Positions 21,740 through 34,804 of a DNA stretch of 64,000 nucleotides are shown one piece after another (position 1 is the first letter of the stretch; each line of letters opens with the position of its first letter). The stretch lies in the NCBI RefSeq assembly GCF_009727055.1, contig NC_052356.1:5293243-5357242 (forward strand), given 5' to 3'. Origin of the DNA: Benincasa hispida. Lineage: Eukaryota; Streptophyta; Magnoliopsida; Cucurbitales; Cucurbitaceae. The position numbers and the translations under genes were made by a program. A model generated the notes under the pieces. It was not told the origin of the DNA and did not search any database. It saw only the letters and a list, made by a program, of their open reading frames with translations.

Positions 21740-23745
21740 CTAATGACCCAAAGACGAAGCACCAGTGTACGTTGTGGACAAGTGCGTCTGTTATGTCTTT
21801 CTCTCTTGCAAATTGTACATCGCCTTTTTGGCTTACCTCTCTCCAATCCATTTCATTATGAATGCATGTACTTTTTTGGCCAACCTTGTTCTCTTAGTAA
21901 GTCCGCATTTGAACGAACTTCTGTAAATGATAATTCTGGCCAATAATCTGGATGTTGAATTGGATGGAAGCGACCTTTATAACACGCTTGAAATTGGACA
22001 ATTTGTAGCATTCGTCAATAAGTGGTAGGTATGTCATACCCATATAATTACAAAGTGCAATTACATGAGAGCATGGAATCTTGAATGATTGCCACTTATT
22101 GCAAGAACATGTTCCTTCTTTCAAGCTCAAAACTAGGGTGTGTTGTTCTTTATAGGGAGAAATCATACTTATGCCAGTTTGTACTTCGAAAGTTTGACTT
22201 TTCCTGTCAATGGATATCACTGTATGTGCAGATGCTCGTTTTTCCCACCTCCAAACTTTTTTATGGCATATTCTATATACATGTCCCCACGATCGAGTGC
22301 TTCACTGATTTTTTGTCTCTGGTGTTTAAAATACAGTATTGTGTGATAGAATGTTAGCCTAACCAAAGAAGTAATTGGTAACATTCAAGCACCTTTGAAA
22401 ACACCGTTCATGCATTCAACTGCATTGCTTGTCATCCACCCATAGCGGTGTGACTGAGTCCATTTTTCCAAGTCAATGTCTGAAAAATATTCAAGACATT
22501 CAGGGTACAACTGTTTCAATTCTTTCACCGAATGAACTTACGCCTTTGGTGTTGATTTCCTGCCGTAAACACTAAATTTTTTAGTTGCTTTGATTTGTAT
22601 TTCGTATTGAAATTACTGGCAACATGGTGAAGACAATATCGATGGTACGCTCTGGGTTCCCTCCAACCAATTTCTTCATTATTAATTGCAGCAAGAATAC
22701 CCTTACGTCTATCAGAAATCAAGCAAATACCCTCTCTTTGGCTAATATATTCACGCAAGGCCCACAAAAACCATGACCAACTGGATGAATTTTCACCTTC
22801 GACGATAGCAAAAGCAAGGGAAAATATATGTCCGTTTGCATCAATAGATAAGGCTGTCAATAATTTCCCCTTATACTTCCGTAGAGATGAGTTCTATCGA
22901 TCTGGATTAATGGCCTACAATGGTTGAACTCTTCTCTTGCAGGACCAAAGGACTAAAAAACTCGTCCAAAAATAGTCATACCCGGCACATCAGAGGGAAG
23001 GAAAATTCAATCTGTTCGTGTTCCTAGATTTTAATGAACAAGAGCACTCAACCAATACGGAAGCTCCGAGTATGATTTCTCCCAATCACCAAATACAGCA
23101 ATCAACGTTTTTCTCTTAACTTGCCACACCCGTCTATGATGAACATTATAGTCATATTGTTTTTTAATGGCTTCTTGGAGTAGGGCCACAGGTACTCCAG
23201 GATCAGTTCTAACCAAATTTTGAATTTCAATACTCATAAAATTTGAATCAAGCTGTGAATGATCTTGTGTCAATTATGAAAACAAACATGAGTGTTCCCC
23301 TTGAAGTTTGGTGATTTCGAACGTCCCATGAGTTTTACGCCGACATGCTCTTAACCTCCAAGCACAACCGTCACTCCATGATTTACATCTAACATACCAA
23401 AGATCTTGATTTGATTCCCTACAACAATTTCATAGTGTTCTATCACACAATATTTTTTTTATAGCAAGCTCTAAATCTTCTTTGGTATTAAACAACATTC
23501 CTTTTTGTATTAAACTACAATTATCTACACATATATTCCTTTCTTCCAAAGTAGATTCTAGTTCACACGTTGAATTTTTCATTTCCCAATCTATTTGGGT
23601 GAACATTTCCGACAGTACTAACTCAAGATCATGTTTGCACTACTATCGTTCCCAAATAATTCATCAACTTCAACGTCAATGTCACTATCTCTCCATCATT
23701 TCTAGGTTCAAGAATAACTAAATCTTCAGGATGCATCGACATATT
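21740..23745 (-). pseudogene. MuDR-type transposase remnant of MULE-2
   Basis: More complete than the MULE-1 copy. Starting near the ATG at 23743, it encodes a MuDR DNA-binding domain (LWYVRCKSWSDGCAWRLRAC, near 23350-23410), a linker at 23031-23273, and DDE core parts at 22525-22860 with ICLISDRRKGILAAIN and AYHRYCLHHVASNFN. A SWIM zinc finger follows, CSCNKWQSFKIPCSHVIA (CXC...CXH) near 22050-22110, and a C-terminal knuckle CTICKRERHNRRTC near 21780-21825. The first core aspartate region, before 22860, is out of frame. Several frameshifts and stops make it a pseudogene. It would have been a nuclear transposase. Confidence 0.88.
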
Positions 23746-23819
23746 TATTATGATTTTTTCATGACAAAAAATATGTTAATATGTCAACCCAACAAAATCC
23801 AATTTCTAAGTTAGATCTA

Positions 23820-24290
23820 AATATTATACATTTAAATCAGCCCAAATCTAAGATCCATAAACTATACATTTAAATCAGGCCAAATAAAAACAAAATAATA
23901 TATCCATGAATTATACATTTAATTTAGCCCAAATGCAAACAAAATAATATATCCATGAATTATACATTTAACTCAGCCCAAATATAATATATATATATAT
24001 ATATATGAACCAATCTTCATTTTTATAAACATATACATATATTTCTACATTTAACCCAACAAATATATAATCATCCAACGAATTAATCATAAAAAAAATA
24101 GTCAAACAAATAAACAAACATAATCATCCAGAAAAATAGCCCAACAAAATCTAATTTCTAAGTTCATAAACTACGTTAGACAAAATCAGCCCAACAAATA
24201 GATACGTATATTTCTAGATTCAACCCAAAAAATAAATCATGGATCCATAAACTACACATTAAGTTCAGCCCAAATGCAAACAAAATGATA
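23820..24290. repeat. Tandem repeats in the MULE-2 transposase leader
   Basis: A unit of about 58 bp containing AAAATAATATATCCATGAATT and TTTAACTCAGCCCAAAT recurs at least twice at 23885-23990, with weaker copies on either side, and an (AT)n run lies at 23983-24006. The stretch is upstream of the minus-strand transposase and probably its leader. Confidence 0.7.
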
Positions 24291-24587
24291 TATATAGGAA
24301 GATTATATATTGAAAAACAACTAGAGAAAAAATTTTACCACAGAAGCGTTCAGACGATTTTGGACGGACGAACAAATGGAGGACGATTTCGAACAATTTT
24401 GGATGGACGAGCAAATGGAGGCATTTGGATGTACAAGACAGAAGCAAAATGAGGAAGATTTCAGAATTTTGGACGGAGAAACGCAACAAAAGAAGCAAAA
24501 TAAGGCAGAAAGCTTGAGGTGGGACGGAGAAGGTAGAAGGTCGGATGAGGAAGAAGAAGGGGTGCGGCGGATTTAATGGAGGAAGAA

Positions 24588-24757
24588 GTCGTGTACCGGG
24601 AACACGACTTTACACGATTACCTCTGTCAACCCTGCATGACTGCCACGACAGACTGCACGTGCCAGATGGACAGGAACTTATGTACCCGATCACGATTTA
24701 GAACTAATCGTGTACCGGGTACACGATTAAGGTGTAATCGTGTACCTGATACACGAT
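24588..24757. repeat. MULE-2 right-end palindromes P3-P5
   Basis: Three palindromes: 24588-24608 (GTCGTGTACC/GGGAACACGAC), 24705-24729 (perfect, core TCGTGTACCGGGTACACGA with an odd centre) and 24736-24757 (TCGTGTACCTGATACACGA). They share the arm TCGTGTACC with the left-end copies. Confidence 0.85.
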
Positions 24758-24820
24758 TTAAAAACCTATTTTTTGGGAATACTTTCCCTCCAACCCTATT
24801 TTTGTCATTATATATTAAAA

Positions 24821-26379
24821 AAATATTATTTAAAAAAAAATCTTATATATCTTTAGACATTTTTAAGAGACTTATTAGAGTTAAAATTGAAAGTTTAGTA
24901 TTTATTTATCCCAATTTAAAAAACTATGAATTAAACTTCTACTAACGTGAATGTAATTTTAAAATAATGGTAAAATAAATAATTTATGTGTGAAAATAGT
25001 GTTTATATGCCATAATTTTCAAAAAATAAAAACCAACAACCAAATAGTTATCCAACAAGTTTGAGATTTCACAAATATTTGTATATAAATATGCACACAT
25101 ATGTGAGAAATAAGTTTTTACAAGTGTGTATATATATTAAAGAAAAAGCATGTTTAGGATATTAAAGAAAAAATACTTCCATTTTCCAAAGATATTACTA
25201 TCATTCCAATTTCTTTTAACAGCAGAACTATTACAACAATCCAAGTTTGAATCAGTGTGTGACATTTAGACTTTGTATTTTCACAGAGTTATGGGGTAAT
25301 TTTTTTTTTTCAAGATGTCAATACAAGGATAATTTCTCTGACATGAACTTGTGCTTTCAACGTTAAGCTCTAGATTCCATATTTCACCTAACATATTGTC
25401 GAAAAAAATATATTTGATTTAGTTTATCATTCTTTTAAAAGTTATTTTGATTTGTTTCACATAAAAATTTATTAAAGAAACCTTACGATTGATTATTATA
25501 GGGACTTAATCACATGATCAACATGTAAAATTGTTGAGAAAAAAAATATATTTTTCTTCAAAATGTGTAGGTATAAGGTAGACGATATTATGTGTGATTT
25601 TGATGGAAACATACTATAAAAAGAACAATGGGGCGGCACCTAACTTACTCCCACTTATTAACCACAAAAAATAGAATTAGAAAAAAAAAATTTTTTTTTT
25701 TTAGGCCTATAATTTTCTTTCCTCTAAAAATCTCTACACATAAAAGTTAATAGACTGCAAAATTAATAAGAAAATAAATCAGAGAAAAGAAATGAATATG
25801 ATGTTCAAATTCTTAGAGAAAAGAATTGTGGGTATGGACAAAATTTTTGTGATTTACAGTGTAATCTCAAAATGGAAAAAATCTAATTGGGAGACAGAGG
25901 AGAGGGAAAGAGAAGAATAATATATAAAAATTAATCAAATATATTTCTATGTCATTTAAAATTAATACCTCGAAAATGTCATATGTAACGGTCAATTCAA
26001 CATAGGGATCATATTTTTCAAAAGAGACTATATGTTTCTTTTGAAATCTCATGGACCAAATAGACATCAACTCTATACTTTAGGGACCAAAATTATATTT
26101 TACTGAGATTTTGTATTTTTTTTCCTTTTATCGAGTTTCATTAGTTGGAAATACATACTTCCAATGTAATAATAAGTAATATTTTTCTTCACTTTTATGT
26201 ATTTTTTCCCAAAAAAAATTAAGGAGTAGGTAAGAGGATTAAGTGTTAAATAGTGTACTTCTAAAATAATTATGATTTAGGTTTTTAATTAATTTTAATA
26301 GTTACAAGAGTTAAAAAACTAATTTAGTTATAATGAATTTAATTGTTTTAAATTAGTTCATAAAAAAGAATAACAAACT
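24821..26379. other. AT-rich intergenic DNA, no gene seen
   Basis: No supportable reading frame. Around 26040-26100 the phrase TTTAGGGACCAAAATTATATTTTAC recalls the inner part of the foldback element at 18010-18614, so an old fragment of that family may be present. Confidence 0.4.
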
Positions 26380-27460
26380 GTAAGGACCCAATTTTTCTTC
26401 TAAGATTACCAACATGACCGTTAGTTTATGCATATAAATTTCAAAACGAAACTCTTTTACCAATTTAGCTTTAAAAGTTATTAAAATAAATAATGTCAAC
26501 AAAATAAATATTCAAATAATGCAAACCTTTACTCGGGGTCCCCCTAAGAATAATAATTAAGAACTAGAAAAAATTAAGAATGCAAACACTAAAAGTTTTA
26601 TGTTTAATTGTTCGATGACTTGCAACTTAATTATGAAAACTAAGCGGAAGCTTTTAACTTGTCCCAAGACTCTCTCGTCATGTGTCTCTCACGTTCTTTC
26701 ATTTACCTTAATAAATAATTCCATTATTAGGATCAGACTATGCAAACACATAAGTGGGTGTCTTATGATTAGTGGAACCTATTTTGAGGTACTAAAGCTA
26801 AACATTCATGACCATCTAAGTGGACAATTTAACTCGTCCTACTGTAAGTGAGATGTATTCATACATATCATACATATATAGTGCCTCGTAGGTGCACAAA
26901 TATAGTGGACCCGTAGAAACACAATTCTAGTGTGCACATAGCTATCGATAGGAGGGTAATTGCCACTAACTTAATATGTAACATTCAATAATGGGTCACA
27001 CATCATATAATCATATCATAGTCATAGAAACCCATAAATTTATAGCATGCATGCTCATAAAATTTGTTCAATCATAAAACACAACATAACACATCACATA
27101 AAATACCATATCATACCTTAATATTCTACTTAGTTTCGCTTCACTCGGAGGCATTCTAAGTAGTAATGTTACTTACCATAATATTATATAACCAAAGTAG
27201 TGATGAGTAACCTTCACTAATCAAACCCTTGTATAAGACTTTTGAAGACTTGTGCCCAAAATAAATCTTCTAGTACCAAGAAACTATTCAACTTTAAGCA
27301 CAAATAAAAATTTTAAAGGTTAAAATCCAATCTCGTCTAATCATTATGTGCACTCAAAAGTAATTTGTGATTTAAAACTCACCGCAGAGTATCGTTGAAA
27401 GTCTCAAAGGTGGTGTGCTAGCGCAGTGTGGTTCCAATATATAGGGCACATAATCGAAAG
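26380..27460. repeat. Possible chromovirus-type LTR fragment
   Basis: Starts TGTAAGGACCCAA, resembling the TGTAACGACC opening of some Ty3/gypsy chromovirus LTRs, and has a similar order of short blocks to the LTR at 45430-47868 (a start like this, then AGCGGAAGC, then many ACATA-rich lines). Sequence identity is low, so the family call is tentative. No coding sequence. Confidence 0.4.
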
Positions 27461-28214
27461 TGTTGGAGTTGATGCCTTAAATTTCATGGGTTTTGTAGTT
27501 TGTAATTGTATTGTACAAACCATTTACATATCTAATAAAATATGAGGTTTTTATTTGCATTTAGTAGCATTAACCCATAGAACCAATAAATTTAAGATCC
27601 AATGTTATCTTTTGTAACTTAAACACATGTATGCGGAAACATATATATGGATCATACTTAAGTGATAACCTAAATGGTCAGTAGTAGATGGATAAGGTTG
27701 GGTACCTTATCCTGGTGACACTATGAATATAGCTCACTTTATAGTTCCTACAATTGTTGTAAAGTGCTATAAAATGATATGATTTTGATCATTCATGTAG
27801 AGACATGTGAGAGAGGGTGTTCTATACAAAGAGTTTGTAAAAGACTGGATCACGAAATGAATAGTCTCTCTATATACATTGTTGATTGAAGAGACTTACA
27901 TTTCATCAGGATGATCATGGGTGGCTTGACCTGAATCCTAAATGAGTTGTGAACTCTTGCCTGTAAAGATGGTCCTTTGATCTGCATAGGTCAGAGTGGC
28001 CTGTATCGCTCACTCGATATGCCTACCATTTTGGAGATTCGTTTGATTGGGGAGCTGATTAAAACGAATTGATTTTAGATTAATTTGAATGTTCAGATTA
28101 CTAAAGGGCATTAATTATATGAAACATAATTAATATAAAACTGATTATATGAGATATGATTAATATCATGTGTATGATACATTATAATATAAAGTTTTAT
28201 TTTAGAGAAAACAA

Positions 28215-30305
28215 TAAAGGAACTCTTATCAAATAGAACCCATGAGCGGAAGAACGATAGATCCAAATTCATTGTGACAGATTTACAAGTATTCACAAAT
28301 ATACAAACCAGTTATACATCTTCTAACAAATTACGGTATGCTTTAGTAAATAAATACAAAAGGAACGAGAGACATACCTTTAAAGAACTCTTCTTTTAAA
28401 GACCTCTCGCTCTCGTGAAGACTTGGACCAGCAACCTCTCGTTGTCGCTACGATCACAAACAAACATCTCCACGAACAAACACCTCTTAGACACCACCCC
28501 CTGGTGACCTTGGTATTCTCAGAGCGAAAATCCAGGAGGTGTCGGCTCTGTTAGATTTGGTAAAGGGACGGAGGAAACAACGATTGAACTATACGACCAA
28601 GCAAGTGGGAGAATAAACTGTCTATCGTATAGACTTTGTATTCTTGATCGTTTAGTAAAACTCAGCAGGTACATGATCGTTTAGGAAAAACAAGCTTGAT
28701 CGTTTAGAGAAACTCGCTAGGCACACGATCATTTAGAGAAAGGCGCTTACACAATCGTTTAGCCTGTCGCTTAGAAGGCTATCGTATAGTCTCTCTTCAA
28801 CTAAACGATTAGTAATCCTCTTAATGAAGCGATACCTTTCAAAATAAAATCATTTTTCATTTTATCCTTCAGTTATGAAAACTGAACATAACCTCCCCTT
28901 CACGCACGATTAAAGGAGAAACCGCCTATAATTATCGTATAATTGTTTTAATTATAAATAAATATAATAACTAACTTATCATATTATATTTATAACCTAT
29001 AGTTTTAATATCACATCATATGTAACATTTAAACCATAGTCCTTTTCTCCTTTACTTAATATAAATCATATTTATATCAAAATCCTCCAAATAATGTTTC
29101 AAATAATGTTTCTCATACATCATGTCAACTATACCATATATAATTGAACCAGTTTAATTATATCATATATAATCAAACTCCCTCTTGTGAATTTAAACAT
29201 TCAAACTGACCCAAAAACTTATTCTCAACTTGAATCCATTGAGCTACCAAGGGGATCTTATGAACCTATAGCTTGAAGCTCTAACGGTATGTGAATCGCT
29301 GACTAAACTCTTTAGTCACGAGATCCACCATCCGTTAACTGTCGCGCACTTCACTAAAGACTGACAACTGCACTCTTCTGACTACAGATATATTTCTGTG
29401 TCCATCGGATATATCCAGTCAATAGTACGATAACCCTTCACAAATGCTCGTAAGTACGGTTGGGCCAATTTACCGTTTTGCACTTCTAGTTACATCTAAC
29501 TCCTTAAGTACCACTGATTTCTTTAATGAACAATACATCATAGTCCTACTATGAATGGACACCTTTCAAGCCATGAGAAAGTGTGTGGCTTCACATCGTT
29601 CAAACCCTGGAATCAGCCCTTAAGGGAGCAATCTATCTACTTACCCCTGCCTTGAGAAAAGAGTGAATTCCATCTTGTGTAGCTGAGTTCCCAGCTCCCC
29701 AATCAGACGAATCCCCAAAGCAGTAAGTTTGAGTCGGCAATCTGGCCACTCGCACCCATGCAAATCAAAGGACCATCCTCAAAGGTAAGAGTTCCCAACT
29801 CACTCAGGATTAAGGTCATGTTATCTATGGTCATCCTAGTAAAATGAAAGTCTCTGTCATGAATGGTGTTATATAACGAGACTAAATACTTCGTGGTCTG
29901 GTTTTATACAAACTTCTTTGTATAGGACACCTCGCTCGCATGTCTCCACATGAATGATCAGGATCAGACCATCTGTAGCATGTCACAACACTTATAACTA
30001 TATAAAAAGCAGGCCATATCTATAGTGTCACCAGGATAAGGTTTCCCTCCTTTATCCATATACTACAGACCATTTAGGTTATCACTTAAGGCATGATCCA
30101 CTTGTATGTCTCCACATACATGCTTAAGTTACAACGACAACCAGGGATATTAGTTTATTGGTTTATGATAAAAGGAAATAAAATATCTCATATTTCATAG
30201 TCAATAGTGAAGAAAATATCTCATATTATTTCATCACAAGCGTTTGTTTGTACAGGTGTATACAAACTACAGGACCAACGAGAGTTTAGGGCATCAACCC
30301 CAACA
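28215..30305 (-). mobile_element. Solo Ty1/copia LTR (family B) nested in family A LTR
   Basis: Aligns over its length with the 3' LTR at 31229-33128 plus 41807-42013. The plus-strand right end is ATCAACCCCAACA at 30305. Flanks AACAA (28210-28214) and AATAA (30306-30310) look like a target duplication with one change. No internal sequence, so a solo LTR of about 2.1 kb. It includes a cluster of GATCGTTTAG motifs at 28620-28812. Confidence 0.7.
28620..28812. repeat. GATCGTTTAG motif cluster in LTR (copy 1)
   Basis: About five occurrences of GATCGTTTAG or one-base variants plus CTATCGTATAG at both ends, spaced some 25-40 bp apart. The same cluster is in the other family-B LTR at 31611-31890. 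Confidence 0.75.
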
Positions 30306-30398
30306 AATAAGTATTTGAATATGATTCAAATATTAATTATATGAATATGACTAATATAAACACTACATGTTATATAAGAGATTAATAATGGTCTATAG

Positions 30399-31228
30399 TG
30401 TTGGGAATGTCCTAGAACTCGCAATTCGTAAATTTTATGTTAAACATTCTATTTATCAATAAAATATTATTGAGTATCTTATTTAATAAAGTTGTTGATT
30501 TTGCATTATATTATGAAAACCTAATAAACATATCCATGGCTATAGTATGAATACTTTAACTTTTGTGGTGACATAAACAGGATCAAGTTAATAGTATATA
30601 GCCTAAATGGTCTATAAGTATATGGATGAAATTGGGTATCTCATCCTGATAATACTATTGGATGTGGCCCATTTTTTGTATAGGTAATACAAATGATGTG
30701 ATCCACAGATCATTCATGTAGAGACATGTGAGTGCGGGCATCCTATGTAATGAGTTTGCATATAGAATGGACCACGAAATAGTCATTTTTCTTTATAACG
30801 ACCGTTTACTGTTAAAACTAACTATTTCATACTTAAGCAACCTAGGATAATTGGATCTTGATCTTGAGCTAGCTATGAAATCCTGTTTATTTGAAATTAT
30901 CCTTTGATCTGCATAAGTGAGAGTAGTTCAACAGTATTGTTCAATAAGCCTTCCATTTTGGGGATAAGATCGGATGGATAGCTGGAGACATAGCCCTATA
31001 AGATGGAATTCACTCCTACCCATTTTAGGGTTAACAGATAGGTTGTTCTCTTAAGTGCTGATTTCAGGTCCGCCTTCCCATGAAAGAGAAGGACATGATT
31101 CATAAGTAGTATTATGAATCAAAATTGTTCATTGGAGGGTCAATGGAAACTTAAGGAACAAGATGTATTTACAAGGGTAAAATGGTAATTTTGACCCAAC
31201 TGTAATTATGAACAACCTATGAAGGATC
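30399..31228 (+). repeat. Copia LTR (family A), truncated by copia-1 insertion
   Basis: Begins TGTTGGGAATGTCCTAG and follows the solo LTR at 1463 as far as the block ATGAACAACCTATGAAGGATC, where the minus-strand copia-1 LTR starts. In the uninterrupted LTRs (2290 and 50560) that block continues directly. The remaining part should lie to the right of copia-1, outside the window. Confidence 0.7.
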
Positions 31229-33128
31229 TGAAGGTACTCTTATACAAGAGTACTTATGAGTGGAAGCGGATCTTTCCAATTCATTGTGACATAATTTCTA
31301 CACATACATTCTAACAGACAAATATGCATTGAACACACTAATTATTGACATGCTTTAAAAGATAAAATACAAGAGATTGAGAGACTTATCAGTTGAAGAC
31401 TTTATTTAGAAAACTCGATCTCACCATGACAAAACTCCCCGCACTCTTTCTCATCTAACAAGTAATCGCCCAGCAACACCACGGTCGTCTACACGAACAG
31501 CATCGCACGAACACAAGGCAACAAGGACGACACCACCACTCAAAGCACTCAGTATTCTCGAAGTGAGAATCCAAAGGGTGGCCTTTGATGGAATTGGTAG
31601 AGGGGAGGAGGAAAGGCTATCGTGTACTACGAAAAAGCAAGTGGGATAAAGGGAAAACTATCGTATAGTCGGGTGCTAGATCGTTTAGAGCAAGGTACAC
31701 GATCGTGTAGTAATTGCTAAACGATCGTTTATGAAAAGGTAAGCGATCGTTTAGTTATGCTCAGGCGCTAAGTGATCATCTAGTAAAGGTAAACGATCGT
31801 TTAAGAAATCGTGGGCTATCGTATAGGAAATGCGGGTGTGAGATCATTTAGTAGGCGGGCGCTATCGTATAGGCTCTCAACACTAAACGATACAAGACTT
31901 TCACGCCGAGAGAAAAATTAGCATGTCATTTGCAAAATGAAAACTATTTTCATTTTATTCTTCAGTTACTAAAACTGAATTGAACATCCCACTATCACAC
32001 GAAGTCGAAGAAAACTTTAGCCAATTATCTCATAACTGCCCAATTACTAAATTAATAAATATAATCATACTATATTCATAACCTATAGTTTGATATCATA
32101 TATCAACTATAGTGTTTTCTCCTCTACTTGATATAAATCATATTTATATCTAATTTCCTCCAAATTAATGTATCTCATACATTTAGTCAATCATATCATA
32201 TATAATTAACCATATATAATTGAACTGCCTCTTGTCAATTTGAACATTTCAAACTGACCCAAAAACTTATTCTCAATTTTTATCCAAGCTACCAAGGGGA
32301 TCTTATAGACCTATGACTCGAAGCTCCAACAGTATATGAATAGCTGACTAAACTCTTTAGCCATGAGATCCACCATCCGTTAACTACCAGGCGTTCCACT
32401 AAAGACCGACAACTGAACTCTTCTTACCACAGATATATTTCTGTGTCCATCGGATAAAACCAATCATGAGTACGATAACCCTTCACAGATGCTTGTAAGT
32501 AAAGCTAGGCCAATTTACCGTTTTGCCCATGTAGTTACATCCCACTCCTTAAGTACCATTGATCCCACTAATGAACAATACAACATAGTCCAACTATGTA
32601 TGAACACCTCTCGGGTCATGAGAATATGTGTGGCACCACATCATTCAAGCCCTGGAATCAACCCTGAAGGGAGCTAACTATTTACTTCCCCCCCTTCGGG
32701 GAAGGAGTAAATTTCATCTTGTGTAGTTGAGTTCCCAGCTCCCAAATCATACGAATCCCCAAAATGGTAGGTTTGAATCAGTAGCCTAGCCACTCGCACC
32801 CATGCAAATTAAAGGACCGCCCTCAATGGCAGGAGTTCCCAACTCACTCAGGATTGAGATCATGTTATCTATGGTCATCCTAGTAAAGTGAAGTCTCTAC
32901 CATGAACGGTATTATATAACGAGACGTTAACACTTCATGATCAAGTCTTATACAAACTCTTTGTATAGAACGCCCCCGCTCGCATGTCCCCTACACGAAT
33001 GATCAGGATAAGACCATTTGTGACAAGCCACAACACTTGTAACTATTCCACAAAGCGGGCCGCATCCGTAGCATTACCAAGACAAGGTTTCCCTTCTACA
33101 TCCATATACTATAGACCATTTTGGTTAT
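31229..33128 (-). repeat. 3' LTR of copia-1, left part
   Basis: Aligns with 28215-30305. It begins TGAAGGTACTCTTAT on the plus strand and is cut at 33128 by the gypsy element; the rest is 41807-42013. Carries the GATCGTTTAG cluster at 31611-31890. Confidence 0.75.
31611..31890. repeat. GATCGTTTAG motif cluster in LTR (copy 2)
   Basis: About seven GATCGTTTAG-type motifs, several extended to the palindrome AAACGATCGTTTA, plus three CTATCGTATAG motifs. Spacing is roughly 25-35 bp. Confidence 0.75.
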
Positions 33129-34796
33129 TGATGCGTTATTTTATGTGGTGATTTTATGAAATGAATTGCGGTGATGAGAATGCGTTGTGCAACAAGTTTT
33201 CTCAATAGAATCCAAGTATAAATCCTACTGAGTTTCCTGGCAAGTCCAGGGTCGAACTCAGGGACTAAGGAAAATGGTATGTGGTGATAATTTTTAAGAA
33301 GACTTTGCGGTAACCAATAAATCAATAGTTGTTTTTGGGTTGTTGTTTGCGATAATAAAAAGTATGCGGTGGAGTTAAGACAAGAGTTGATAATATGGAA
33401 GATGCGATGAATATGCAGGGAATGGGTTGAGAAGGGGTTCAGCTAACAATTTCTAGGATGCATTCCTATTATGTGATCATGCAACACACATACAATAGCA
33501 AATCATCTCTCAATGCAAATGCTACGGCTTCCAGTTCTAGAACGCATGTGATATATGCGATAAGTCTATAGGACCTATATATAAGCCTCTATTCGTATTT
33601 ATGCAATGACAAATGACACACACACAAACAAGGCGACCACATAAAATCATAACCTATCTCTAGGGTGCATGTGATGCATGTTGGTAAACAGAGCTTATCT
33701 CTAAGTCCCTATCTCTTGCTTATGCAGATTTAATCTTGCTCTCTCAAGTCTAGATTCTAATCTAGCTCTTTCAAGTCTAGATTCTAACCTAGCTCTTTCA
33801 AGTCTTAGGTTCTTTCTTTAGACTCTATCTTGAGTAGCTCTAAATGGGTGTTTGGTGCAACATAAGACAAGATAACCGCATGCAATGAAGATCCTAGGTC
33901 ATGTTAGCTTAGTTCTTCTCAACCCATTCGATAGATTTAGTTACTCATGCGTTCTTTTAAGAGAGAGAACAGATGTAGATAAGCATGTTCCATTTTATAG
34001 ATATAGAGTTGAAATACAAAATAACAATGCGAAATGAGAATAAAGAGCCTAGTAGCAATCTCTTACTTCCCAAGGCTTTTTACACCGTTCTTCTCTATTC
34101 TGTTCAAAAGATAGTCTCGCTCTCGCGAGAGTTAGCCCTCTCTTCGTTTTTCCATGCCTCTGGGTTCTCTCTCGAGCTGACCAGTGCGATCTTCCAACGT
34201 CTCTTCCCTTCTCTCGCTCCGCCTTCGAAGTAAAGAAAAACTAAGAGCAAGGCTAATTCTATCTAAGGGAAAATTATCTAACTGTCCGAACTTCTTCACT
34301 GAAGATTGCCTTCGGTATTTATAGAGCTTTGGGGTGAAAAGCTACTTCTCTCTTATGATTGCACTGATGGGATGGTATTAATTCTCTGTTTGATGCACCG
34401 AATATTTGTCACCGAAAAGTTAAGTGTACTTGCTACAGTAGTTCGTTAGCGACTTGTCAACTTAATTCGGAATCGACCATCATCAACTTTTTGTCCTATC
34501 ATAATTTATTATGCTTTTCATCAGTTGCGCCCACCAAGTTGCGCCAGCTCTATACGAAAATCCTTCTTGAGCAATTAATTGCGAGCGCAAATCACCGCAA
34601 AGCTTTGCGGTAACACTGCGTTCGATTGTTGATTTCTTGTGATCACATTTTCCGCCTTGCATCAATGCATATTTTGCACAAAAATACATAAGTTAACTGT
34701 TTTCATGCGATGGACACCTACGACCACAATATTATGAACTTAATGCTTTTTGGACACAATTATATATATTTTATCAATGCAAACCTTTATTGTTCC
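33129..34796 (-). repeat. 3' LTR of the gypsy element
   Basis: Aligns with 40130-41801 but lacks the last 50-60 bp next to the coding region: the integrase reading frame (SNDDGTIKVC) runs directly into LTR sequence. So the start of this LTR and the purine tract were deleted. Confidence 0.85.
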
Positions 34797-34804
34797 ATCA
34801 TCAT

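Larger units (their letters stand above)
19261..24820 (-). mobile_element. MULE-2: Mutator-like element carrying a PMD gene
   Basis: A second Mutator-like element of about 5.5 kb, genes on the minus strand. The ends match as inverted repeats: the left begins ATATAATGACATAAATATGG and the right, reverse complemented, ATATAATGACAAAAATAGGG, with similarity for at least 60 bp. Just inside are palindromes of the TCGTGTACC...GGTACACGA type (two left, three right). Inside lie a transposase remnant and a PMD gene remnant, in the same order and relative strand as in MULE-1. The outermost bases are A/T runs so the target duplication could not be read. Multiple stops and frameshifts show it is defective. 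Confidence 0.85.
27461..30398 (+). repeat. Copia LTR (family A), interrupted and 3'-truncated
   Basis: Begins TGTTGGAGTTGATGCC and aligns with the solo LTR at 1463. It is broken at 28214 by a reverse-oriented LTR and resumes at 30306 with TATTTGAATATGATTCAAAT, matching the AT-rich part of the solo LTR near 2640. At 30399 another LTR begins, so the 3' end is missing. Confidence 0.65.

Noticed and set aside
21570..21851. Tyr/Phe-rich 'membrane protein' frames
   Set aside because: They run from the transposase zinc knuckle into a tandem repeat; the hydrophobic part is repeat translation.
24376..24576. Acidic plus-strand peptide at the MULE-2 right end
   Set aside because: Opposite to the MULE-2 genes and low in complexity; no homologue known to me.
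33985..34233. Small genes in the gypsy LTRs (also at 40859-41206)
   Set aside because: Frames in LTR sequence on the strand opposite to the element genes; no domain.
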